Assembly (NCBI GenBank): GCA_029250305.1
Contig: JAQXFM010000166.1
Location: 1 to 9,177, forward strand
Length of the DNA: 9,177 nucleotides
Source: Candidatus Poseidoniaceae archaeon
GTDB lineage: Archaea > Thermoplasmatota > Poseidoniia > Poseidoniales > Poseidoniaceae
Direction of reading: 5' to 3'
Shown here piece by piece: positions 1-6,053 of the stretch; the first letter of the stretch is position 1, and the number at the start of each line of letters is the position of its first letter. The translations under genes and the position numbers were made by a program. A model generated the notes under the pieces. The model worked only from the letters and a program-made list of their open reading frames with translations, had not been told where the DNA came from and ran no database searches.

Positions 1-397
1 TCCATCTTGGTTCCATTGTTCGCTCGATTAACGGATAAGCTGCCTCAATCAACCCGGATGCTTGCCAGTTGGCCAGTGTGGAGGCGGCTTCGGATGCTTT
101 GAGTGGGACAACTTGTGCACCAAGGAGCGCCTCTGAAGGTGTGCCGAGGGGATGCTTAGAGAACACGACCCACTCGACAGCAGAGGTCAGTTGTTCATCG
201 GTGTACTGTGAAACATCACTGTGAAAGGCAATGGATGCTCGAACGGACGGGGAGTATGAATCAATGATGGGATGATGTGTTGAATCTGAAAGCGGTGCCC
301 ACTGGGAATCAACTTCCCCAGTTTGGCTCGCTGCAGCCCCTGCAATCGGAACCAACAATGCGGCGAGTAAAATGGAGCACATCACCACGGCGCGCAT
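1..397 (-). CDS. Secreted protein with Sec signal peptide, partial (3' end outside window)
   Basis: This reading frame is open from its start to the left edge, giving 132 codons, so the C-terminal part is missing. The first ~23 residues form a classic Sec signal peptide: MRAVV, then a hydrophobic stretch (CSILLAALLVPIAG) and an AAAS cleavage region, so the product is probably exported or membrane-anchored. The start was chosen because AAGGAG lies 6 bases upstream of the ATG at 397; an in-frame ATG at 424 has no such site. The mature part seen here is polar and mixed, with no motif I recognise. The last visible stretch (SGLIEAAYPLIERTMEPRW) resembles the end of a protease prodomain just before the catalytic domain, but that is only an impression. 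It lies 40 bases downstream of the CoA-binding gene on the same strand and may be co-transcribed with it. Confidence 0.72.
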   Translation of the reverse strand, partial: MRAVVMCSILLAALLVPIAGAAASQTGEVDSQWAPLSDSTHHPIIDSYSPSVRASIAFHSDVSQYTDEQLTSAVEWVVFSKHPLGTPSEALLGAQVVPLKASEAASTLANWQASGLIEAAYPLIERTMEPRW

Positions 398-403
398 TGA
401 CTT

Positions 404-409
404 CTCCTT
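404..409 (-). promoter_or_regulatory. Shine-Dalgarno site of the secreted-protein gene
   Basis: AAGGAG on the minus strand sits 6 bases before the ATG at 397. It decides in favour of that start over the upstream in-frame ATG at 424, and the shorter form places the signal peptide exactly at the N terminus. Confidence 0.6.
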
Positions 410-437
410 TTTCCGGTCCGTCATAACGCTACCTCTG

Positions 438-1133
438 TTATGGCCCAGGTTTTGTCAAACGTTCGGCGAGTGCGTGGGTGCTTTCATCTTCAATTTGCAA
501 CGAGCGAATGTAGCGAGGAATGGTGTGTTGTGAGTGTGCAAGGTCGTTTAGTGACCCAACCCATTCGAGGGCTTGTGTGGGAGGTGAAATCTGAGCGTTC
601 TGACTGCTATGGACCGTCCATACAGAACACCCGTCGCCCTCCTCTGATGCCGTTTGAAGGCAGAAGGTTTGAGGCAACGCTTCGACAGCGCAGGAAAAGT
701 TGTTTCGCCCGGTGTATTCGACAATGCAGTCATTGGCCACATATGGGGCATCCATGGATTCCAAGGCTTCGATTGCTTGGTCATCCTCGGCCCCTCGTTG
801 AAACCAGATGAGCGGAAACTCATCATGGTCCAGTCGAACAATAAGATCACGGACAACACTTCGAGCCCGTTCAGGTGCGAGAAACAAAACGACCACCCGC
901 GGTGTAAGCCCATCGTCAAGAGACGGTCGAATGGGAAAGCCCTCGATTGTGGCTCCAGCATCTCGTGGGTGGATTGGTGCGCATGCCCACCCTTTTGCCT
1001 TCAATTCCCCCACTGCCTTGTGAGCTGGACGATCCGGTTTGAGCCCCGCGCCGTAAATGTGGACAACAGGACTCTCCATCACGTGCGAACGCAACTTGGC
1101 CTCATCGAGCGATGAATAGCCCTCTACTTCCAT
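438..1133 (-). CDS. CoA-binding-domain (YccU-like Rossmann) protein with C-terminal extension
   Basis: A 231-residue protein. Residues ~21-140 match the small CoA-binding Rossmann family (CoA_binding_2, as in YccU): VVHIYGAGLKPDRPAHKAV is the nucleotide-binding loop with the family's P-x-RP-x-H pattern, IHPRDAG follows strand 2, and PLIWFQRGA and VANDCIV match the later W-Q-G and D-x-C-I elements. Family members bind coenzyme A or related nucleotides, but the reaction is generally unknown. Residues ~145-231 go beyond the usual ~140-residue family length and match nothing I recognise. The start at 1133 is supported by GGAGG 10 bases upstream. The frame stays open to 1463, but that stretch overlaps nadC and carries no family signal. 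It is divergent from nadC and sits just upstream of the secreted-protein gene. Family assignment is good; cellular role unknown. Confidence 0.85.
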   Translation of the reverse strand: MEVEGYSSLDEAKLRSHVMESPVVHIYGAGLKPDRPAHKAVGELKAKGWACAPIHPRDAGATIEGFPIRPSLDDGLTPRVVVLFLAPERARSVVRDLIVRLDHDEFPLIWFQRGAEDDQAIEALESMDAPYVANDCIVEYTGRNNFSCAVEALPQTFCLQTASEEGDGCSVWTVHSSQNAQISPPTQALEWVGSLNDLAHSQHTIPRYIRSLQIEDESTHALAERLTKPGP

Positions 1134-1304
1134 GGTGCCAATTCCTCCAGTGTCCTTATCAAAACTTGTACTGCATCGCTCATCGCCAAAGCCAGCAACG
1201 GGTTTGAAGTCAACGAACCCCCCGCACAGGTTGTGGCCGAAGCATCCAGACCCCCTCACGACCGCGGACACGCCTTGTGGTCTGCGGAGGATGGCCCGAC
1301 GAGG
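1134..1304. other. Divergent intergenic region between the CoA-binding gene and nadC
   Basis: About 170 bases separate the two divergent starts and should hold both promoters. The minus-strand Shine-Dalgarno GGAGG is at 1144-1148. I see no convincing TATA box on either strand. Part of this region would be coding if nadC starts at the GTG at 1233. Confidence 0.4.
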
Positions 1305-2174
1305 ATGTTGCTCGGAAGTTTCGATCGATGGGTTGGAGCAGTCCTTTCCGATGATGGAATCGATATGCCTTTCATGGGCGGTAGCGACCCTGTTGAAGCA
1401 ACCATTGTGGCTCGGGCAGATGGCATCATTGTAGGAACATCTCCGATTGACCACATGTTGCAAATTTGGGCACCTTCCCTGAAGATTACATGGTGGGCGG
1501 GCGATGGAAAAAAGGTCTCTAAAGGCGACGAGATTGCGACCCTCACCGGAGATAAGGAAGCGGTGTTAGCCATGGAGCGAAGCGTTCTCAATATCCTCGG
1601 CCAACTTTCAGGCATTGCTACCGAAGCAAAACGCTGGTCTGCAATAGCGCCCGGCCAAATCGCATGCACCCGCAAAACAATCTGGGGACTGATGGATAAG
1701 TGGGCAGTGCACCTTGGCGGTGGATTGACGCATCGATTGAATCGAAGTGATGCGACAATGATCAAAGAGAACGACCTTGCTTCGATGCTACAGGATGTTG
1801 ATGGTCACGCAAATCGCATTGCAAGTTACCTCCAAGAAGTGGACCCTTCGACATGTGGCGCCTTCCTTGAAATCGAAGTTCGAGAAAACAAAGAAGCAAT
1901 CATTGCTGCTGCAATGTGGGCCCAACGTCGTGAAGAGGGTGTCAAGAAACTCGTCATCATGCTCGATAATTTTGGCCCTGAACGTTGCAAAGAAGTTGCG
2001 GGCGAACTCACTGAAATGGGGTTGCGGAAACATGTTGTGCTTGAGGCAAGTGGCGGAATTGAATTCGATCACCTCGAACAGTGGCACGAATGCGGCCTCG
2101 ATGTGCTTTCCACGAGCGCCATCAATCGAGGGGTTGCGCCGCTCGACATGTCAATGCTGATGTCCGGCGTTTAA
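1305..2174 (+). CDS. nadC: Nicotinate-nucleotide pyrophosphorylase (carboxylating), quinolinate phosphoribosyltransferase
   Basis: A cytosolic enzyme of de novo NAD synthesis that converts quinolinate and phosphoribosyl pyrophosphate to nicotinate mononucleotide, CO2 and pyrophosphate. With the ATG at 1305 the protein has 289 residues, the normal family length. The N-terminal domain (~1-110) ends in the signature ERSVLNILGQLSGIAT (91-106). The barrel follows with TRKT (122-125), GGGLTHR (138-144), IKEND (153-157), EIEV (189-192), MLDNF (219-223), EASGGI (247-252) and the closing STSAINRGVAPLD. All expected active-site residues are visible: R92, R123, K124, H143, R144, K154, E191, D221. The TTPG found in many homologues is TIWG here, a variant I believe occurs in some subgroups. 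The start is uncertain: the frame opens with a GTG at 1233, and the purine-rich GCGGAGG at 1284-1290 is 14 bases before the chosen ATG, rather far. The next gene follows after 10 bases. No nadA or nadB is in view. Confidence 0.92.
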   Translation: MLLGSFDRWVGAVLSDDGIDMPFMGGSDPVEATIVARADGIIVGTSPIDHMLQIWAPSLKITWWAGDGKKVSKGDEIATLTGDKEAVLAMERSVLNILGQLSGIATEAKRWSAIAPGQIACTRKTIWGLMDKWAVHLGGGLTHRLNRSDATMIKENDLASMLQDVDGHANRIASYLQEVDPSTCGAFLEIEVRENKEAIIAAAMWAQRREEGVKKLVIMLDNFGPERCKEVAGELTEMGLRKHVVLEASGGIEFDHLEQWHECGLDVLSTSAINRGVAPLDMSMLMSGV

Positions 2175-2184
2175 GCGGGGTGGA

Positions 2185-2928
2185 ATGATGAGTGATTTTG
2201 CTGCAGATCCAAGCCATCCGCGGTACCAGTCGCTTCTTCTTCGCCATCGCCTTGAGCAGGCTGAAAAAGATGGGTTGCTCGCTGGTAGCGCAATGATTGC
2301 CCATGGTCGAGGCGAGGCATACGATTACTTGCTTGGCGAACATACCATTCCAAGCGCTCACATGGCAACGGTTCAAGCGTTTGCTGCACTCAAAATGGCC
2401 CAGCGTCCTGTCATCAGTTTGAATGGGAACGCAGTTGCGCTTGCAGGGGAGTCGCTGCTCATGCTCGCTGAACGCTTGTCGTGCCCGGTTGAAATCAATA
2501 TTTTCTACCGCACACCGGAGCGAATGGCTGCATTGATTGGACGGCTTGAAGCCATCAAGAAGGAGCACCAGCTCAGCGTTCAAATTCTCGGAGCGGAGCC
2601 AAATGCTCGCATCCCGGGTCTGGAAGGTCCAAGGGCAAATTGCACCAAGGAAGGCATCATTGATTCAGATGTGATCATGGTGCCTTTGGAAGATGGCGAT
2701 CGGTGTGAAGCGCTTGTAGCCATGGGAAAAACCGTCATCGTGATTGATTTGAATCCACTGTCCCGCTCCGCTAAAATGGGCAGCATCACCATCGTTGACG
2801 AATTAACCCGAGTGGTGCAAAACATGTTGGAAAACATCGAAGACAGCCTTGTGGATGAGGCGTTCAACAATGACGAGGTGCTTGCTGATGCTTTGCAGCA
2901 CATTGCTACAAAATTCACTTCGCCGTGA
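2185..2928 (+). CDS. 4-phosphopantoate--beta-alanine ligase (archaeal phosphopantothenate synthetase)
   Basis: The archaeal enzyme that joins 4-phosphopantoate and beta-alanine using ATP to give 4'-phosphopantothenate in coenzyme A synthesis (EC 6.3.2.36). It works with pantoate kinase and replaces bacterial PanC/PanK. The 247-residue length is typical. Motifs run the whole length: HPRYQSL (11-17), IAHGRGEAYDYLLGE (38-52), PVISLNGNAVAL (75-86), INIFYRTPER (104-113), VPLEDGDRCEAL (166-177), GKTVIVIDLNPLSRSA (181-196) and ITIVDELTR (201-209). Two ATGs stand in tandem at 2185 and 2188; the purine-rich GGGGTGGA just upstream fits either. It begins 10 bases after the nadC stop, so the two are probably co-transcribed as a cofactor-biosynthesis pair. 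It is convergent with the dehydrogenase that follows, with 15 bases between the stops. Its archaeal distribution is the main reason for calling the window archaeal. Confidence 0.93.
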   Translation: MMSDFAADPSHPRYQSLLLRHRLEQAEKDGLLAGSAMIAHGRGEAYDYLLGEHTIPSAHMATVQAFAALKMAQRPVISLNGNAVALAGESLLMLAERLSCPVEINIFYRTPERMAALIGRLEAIKKEHQLSVQILGAEPNARIPGLEGPRANCTKEGIIDSDVIMVPLEDGDRCEALVAMGKTVIVIDLNPLSRSAKMGSITIVDELTRVVQNMLENIEDSLVDEAFNNDEVLADALQHIATKFTSP

Positions 2929-2943
2929 TGGCAAGCGTGCGCT

Positions 2944-4128
2944 TCAGAATTCTTCTGAGAGTTTTGCAACCAATCGGGAGCTGATGCTTTCACCGACGGC
3001 GGAGCACGATGCATCGCCACCCAAATCGTAGGTGAGGCCTTTGCCGTCTCGCAAGTGGTCAGCGACGCTTTCGTCGATCATTCGACCGATTTGAACGAGT
3101 TCTTCCTCACCGTGCTTTCGACCGAGCCAATCCATCATGAGTTGAATCGAGTTGATGGTTGCAATTGGATTGACCTTGTTCATGCCTGCGTATTTTGGAG
3201 CCGAGCCGTGAACTGGTTCGAAGAATGCATGGTCGTCGCCGATGTTTCCGGATGCGGCCATGCCCATGCCGCCCTGAAGAACTGCGCCTAGATCGGTGGC
3301 AATGTCGCCAAACATGTTCGAGGTGACAACAACGTCATAGGACTCTGGCGAGCGAGTGAGCCATTGCATGAAAGCGTCAATGTAACCGTAATCTTTCTCT
3401 GTACCTGGATACTGCTCTGCAACCTTGTCGAATGTTCTTCGGAACAGTTGGCAGCCACGGGTGACGTTGGATTTGTCAATGCATGAAACCCGCTTCACGC
3501 CATCAACAGGCGCTCCATTGCGTGTTTCGGCCACATCAAAGCCCATGCGAATCAAGCGCTCGCTTCCACCTTCAGAAATCGGACGTGGGTCATAGGCAAC
3601 TTCGCCTTTGAGGCCCGGGAATTCCATCGATGGTGGTTCGTAAGGATCTCGGCCTTGCGCTCGGTCAGCGCTTCGGCGAAGAAGAGAATGGTACAGTCCT
3701 TCGGTGTTCTCACGCAAGACGGTCATGTCGACCATGCCTGGTTGCCAGATTTGAGTGAACCGTCCGTGTACCTTGTGTGGAACACCCTCGTAGAGTTTGA
3801 TTGGACGGAGGTTTGCGTACAAATCCAAGCCGCTGCGCATTCCAAGAATTACGGAGCCGCCGGCAAGATCGCCGTTAGGAAGCCGTGCGCCCGGGTGCCC
3901 AATGGCTCCGAGGTAGATTGCGTCTGCTTCATCTCGACAGAATTCAAACGAGCCTTCTGCCCATTCTTCACCTGTGTCAAGGTAATGCTTACCACCACAA
4001 TCAATGACGGTTTGTTCAAACCCATGATTCGTGTTCGCTTCGATTGCGTTGAGAATACGTTGGGCCTCAAGTGCCACTTCTCGTCCTGTGCCGTCGCCGG
4101 GAAGAACCCCAATCCGATAATTTCCCAT
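2944..4128 (-). CDS. Isocitrate/isopropylmalate dehydrogenase family protein (LeuB/Icd-like)
   Basis: A 394-residue NAD(P)-dependent beta-decarboxylating dehydrogenase. Visible family elements: N-terminal VLPGDGTGREV (8-18), the substrate loop MRSGLDLYANLRPIK (97-111; R98 and R108), VLRENTEGLY (137-146; R139 and catalytic Y146), the catalytic lysine in DKSNV (K219), the metal-binding aspartates D251, D275 and D279 around SNMFGDIATDL, and the coenzyme loop EPVHGSAPKYAG (304-315). Exact substrate cannot be fixed: the ANLRP segment is like isopropylmalate dehydrogenase (leucine synthesis), while RENTEG and a Lys-Tyr coenzyme loop are more like isocitrate or homoisocitrate dehydrogenases. An insert at ~150-190, rich in charged residues and proline, adds to the family's usual ~350-residue length. 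The ATG at 4128 is preceded by GAGAGG. It stands alone, without leuC/leuD neighbours, between a convergent cofactor gene and a divergent unknown gene. Confidence 0.9.
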   Translation of the reverse strand: MGNYRIGVLPGDGTGREVALEAQRILNAIEANTNHGFEQTVIDCGGKHYLDTGEEWAEGSFEFCRDEADAIYLGAIGHPGARLPNGDLAGGSVILGMRSGLDLYANLRPIKLYEGVPHKVHGRFTQIWQPGMVDMTVLRENTEGLYHSLLRRSADRAQGRDPYEPPSMEFPGLKGEVAYDPRPISEGGSERLIRMGFDVAETRNGAPVDGVKRVSCIDKSNVTRGCQLFRRTFDKVAEQYPGTEKDYGYIDAFMQWLTRSPESYDVVVTSNMFGDIATDLGAVLQGGMGMAASGNIGDDHAFFEPVHGSAPKYAGMNKVNPIATINSIQLMMDWLGRKHGEEELVQIGRMIDESVADHLRDGKGLTYDLGGDASCSAVGESISSRLVAKLSEEF

Positions 4129-4352
4129 GCCTCTCGCAAGGGCAACCCCTACATGAACGCGACCCTTTCGTCAGAATGGCTATGGAAATGAGAATGCTGA
4201 GCAGACATGTTGTGGCTTAGTATTGAGGTTGGCGTCCATTGGAAGTGATCGCCGACGACTGTATGAACGCAGTCAAAGGGTTGGGGAATGGAAACAATGG
4301 TTGGTGGTGTCGAGAAAGGCTTCATAGGCCGTCATGTAGGAGAGTGAAGAAC
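4129..4352. other. Divergent intergenic region between the dehydrogenase and the winged-helix gene
   Basis: About 220 bases hold both promoters. I see no convincing TATA box; an AT-rich CTTAGTATTG at 4216-4225 is the nearest thing on the plus strand. A plus-strand frame is open from a TTG at 4239, but its residues before 4353 (rich in G, N, W, C, R) look non-coding. No tRNA or stable RNA fold is apparent. Confidence 0.35.
4338..4342 (+). promoter_or_regulatory. Shine-Dalgarno site deciding the start at 4353
   Basis: AGGAG lies 10 bases before the ATG at 4353. It supports this start over the upstream in-frame TTG (4239) and ATG (4263), which lack a comparable site. Confidence 0.55.
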
Positions 4353-5000
4353 ATGAGCGACAAGCAGAACGAGGTCTCAGAAGCCCATGTTCGTCTGGAG
4401 TCACTGCCCAAAGAGGTGCAGCGACTTGCTGAAGTCATGATGAGCGTTGACCCTCATTGGAATCTTGAGGCATGGCTCATCGAGCAAGCGAACATGGCGC
4501 TGGATTTGGCTGCAATCGATCTTGCGCGGGAACGCATCGTCGTTGAACAGCGGCTTCACCGATTGGAGCAAATTGCCCGCCGAATGGAACCTGAACAAGA
4601 ACCAGCAGCCGACCCAAAGCAACGAAACATCTTCGATTGCTTCAACCTCGATATCGACAAGGCGATGAAAGGGCTCGGGCAACGTGCTACGGCGCCAGAA
4701 CAGCCACCGCTCAAGGCCACAGGCAACAACGAACTCATGCATCCTGCAGCCAGTTTCCTCGATTTGCTTCCTGACGACGAAGGTGACGACCCGCTTCTTG
4801 CTTTGGCCTGTCAAATGTTGCTTGTTGTTGTCGAGGCCGAAATTGGGAAAGGTGAACCATTTGCGACACTCGAAGTGATTTTCAACGGCATGAACGAGCA
4901 TGGCGTCATGCCTGAAGAAATCGATGAAGCCATCGACCACCTCCTCGCCATTGGCGGTTTAATTGAGATTGATGACGACTGTTTTATTGCAATTGCTTGA
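4353..5000 (+). CDS. Uncharacterised acidic protein with predicted C-terminal winged helix
   Basis: A 215-residue soluble protein that I cannot assign to a family. Residues ~10-80 look helical (LPKEVQRLAEVMM, then a long helix through ALDLAAIDLARERIVVEQRLHRLEQIARRM). Residues ~80-135 are rich in P, Q, E and N and look like a flexible linker. Residues ~147-215 have the order expected of a winged helix: helix (LLALACQMLLVVVEAEI), helix (FATLEVIFNGMNEHGV), helix (PEEIDEAIDHLLAIGGLI) and a short strand pair (IEIDDDCFIAIA). Such domains end many archaeal replication and transcription proteins, but this one is very acidic, so protein binding is as likely as DNA binding. The start is set by AGGAG at 4338-4342. 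It is divergent from the dehydrogenase, and 80 bases separate it from the membrane-protein cluster. Confidence 0.8.
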   Translation: MSDKQNEVSEAHVRLESLPKEVQRLAEVMMSVDPHWNLEAWLIEQANMALDLAAIDLARERIVVEQRLHRLEQIARRMEPEQEPAADPKQRNIFDCFNLDIDKAMKGLGQRATAPEQPPLKATGNNELMHPAASFLDLLPDDEGDDPLLALACQMLLVVVEAEIGKGEPFATLEVIFNGMNEHGVMPEEIDEAIDHLLAIGGLIEIDDDCFIAIA

Positions 5001-5052
5001 AGATTTGAACATCCCTCAGGGTGGGCTCCGTGGGCCCCCGAGCAACAATTGG

Positions 5053-5058
5053 TTATAC
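5053..5058 (+). promoter_or_regulatory. Candidate archaeal TATA box for a leaderless transcript
   Basis: TTATAC within AATTGGTTATACCG is centred about 25 bases before the ATG at 5081. In archaea transcription starts ~25 bases after the TATA box, so the RNA would begin at or beside the start codon. This fits the absence of any Shine-Dalgarno sequence there. The site would drive the whole 5081-8812 gene run. Confidence 0.4.
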
Positions 5059-5080
5059 CGTGCACTCCTATCTTCTATGT

Positions 5081-5695
5081 ATGGGAATCGTGCGTTCGTT
5101 TGTGTTTGGAACCTTGACTTGGATGATATTAATGGAATTAAGAACTGGCCCTGAACTCGCGCTTGGCGGTGCAGTCGCAGCGGCGTTTTTGGTTGAATCT
5201 GCGCAAAATCGATCCCGGCAACACCGATTGATGGAACAAAGCAGGGGGCTCAAACAGCATCTTCATCGCTCTTCATTGCACATTGAAGAACTTCAATTCC
5301 ATCTTCAAAAAACAAACCATGAATTGCACACTGCGATGGAGGAAATTAATCGCCGAGATGCCGTTGGAAGCCCAGCTGCAAGAGAATTACTCAGCCGTCA
5401 AGAACAGGCCATGAATGCGCAATCGCAAGCCATCGAAGCACGCAGTGACCGAAATGAGGCCTTGCTCGATAGTTTGGAACGGTTGTTGGTCATGCAGTCC
5501 GATCAGACATCAAGGATTCAACTCACCCTTGCTGATGTGGTCCAAAAATTAGCAATGGAACCACGCCAGAAATTAATGCTCCAAGACAGTGTTTTGGTTC
5601 AAGATGCCCCTGCAATTGGCGAAAGGAATCCCGCCAACCGTTCCCAAGCGTCGCAACGAAATCACGCTCAGTACCTTGCTGACCTCTTTGACTAA
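5081..5695 (+). CDS. Membrane-anchored coiled-coil protein of unknown function
   Basis: A 204-residue protein with one or two N-terminal membrane segments (~4-19, and ~26-40, LALGGAVAAAFLVES), followed by a long, mostly helical hydrophilic region. Residues ~45-93 and ~100-160 have the leucine, glutamine and charged-residue pattern of coiled coils (for example HIEELQFHLQKTNHELHTAM). The tail after ~175 is rich in N, Q, R and S and probably disordered. This build suggests a membrane-tethered scaffold or tether with the coil on one side of the membrane; no enzyme motif is visible. The start at 5081 is preferred because the TATA-like TTATAC lies ~25 bases upstream. The frame extends to a GTG at 5021, but residues before M1 carry no clear signal. 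It is the first of six same-strand genes and lies 39 bases before the next. Confidence 0.72.
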   Translation: MGIVRSFVFGTLTWMILMELRTGPELALGGAVAAAFLVESAQNRSRQHRLMEQSRGLKQHLHRSSLHIEELQFHLQKTNHELHTAMEEINRRDAVGSPAARELLSRQEQAMNAQSQAIEARSDRNEALLDSLERLLVMQSDQTSRIQLTLADVVQKLAMEPRQKLMLQDSVLVQDAPAIGERNPANRSQASQRNHAQYLADLFD

Positions 5696-5734
5696 CTCCG
5701 GCATCTTGACGAATGGAACAACGGTGGAAGAACC

Positions 5735-6043
5735 ATGGCGACGAAGAAAGAAGGGGCTCAACGGCTGCTTGACAGTCTTGATTCTGCAGTGCGGATTAAA
5801 CAACGTCTTTGGCTGGCAATCGCCCAAGGTGTGATTGTTTCCGTGGCTGTCACTTGGTTCACGCAGTGGCAGTTTGGTGTCGCAGCAAGCCTTGTCTTTG
5901 TCCTGCTGATTCAATTTGCTTTTGAGCGTATGTCCAACAGCATTGCGGCAAGCAAGTTGCAAGCGTTGAATGATTTGGGTTGGTCGACTGAGGCGGACTC
6001 GGATGAAGAGCTCCGGGAAAAAGCCGAAAAAATACTTTCATGA
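5735..6043 (+). CDS. Small two-helix membrane protein of unknown function
   Basis: A 102-residue protein. Residues ~1-24 are a basic, helical N terminus. Two hydrophobic segments follow (~26-42, WLAIAQGVIVSVAVTWF, and ~47-64, FGVAASLVFVLLIQFAF) joined by a very short turn, so they form a helical hairpin with both ends on the same side. The C-terminal ~38 residues are soluble and acidic (STEADSDEELREKAEKI). I recognise no family. The ATG at 5735 follows GGTGGAAG, a usable ribosome site. It ends 10 bases before the next gene and is probably translated from the same message as its neighbours. Confidence 0.75.
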   Translation: MATKKEGAQRLLDSLDSAVRIKQRLWLAIAQGVIVSVAVTWFTQWQFGVAASLVFVLLIQFAFERMSNSIAASKLQALNDLGWSTEADSDEELREKAEKILS

Positions 6044-6053
6044 TGGTGTAAGC

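Noticed and set aside
654..1115. Plus-strand open frame of 153 codons
   Set aside because: Antisense shadow of the CoA-binding gene; no domain signal.
1134..1463. N-terminal extension of the CoA-binding protein on the minus strand
   Set aside because: It overlaps nadC, has a non-protein-like composition, and the start at 1133 has a good Shine-Dalgarno and fits the family.
2929..2943. Terminator between the convergent phosphopantothenate synthetase and dehydrogenase genes
   Set aside because: Only 15 bases, with no hairpin or T-run.
3655..4191. Plus-strand open frame of 178 codons
   Set aside because: Antisense to the well-supported dehydrogenase; its sequence shows no family resemblance.
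4401..4940. Minus-strand open frame of 179 codons
   Set aside because: Opposite the winged-helix gene, which has a Shine-Dalgarno and protein-like composition; the minus frame has neither.
5015..5040. Imperfect GC-rich hairpin after the winged-helix gene (GGGC/GCCC arms) as a terminator
   Set aside because: The perfect stem is only 4 base pairs and no T-run follows.
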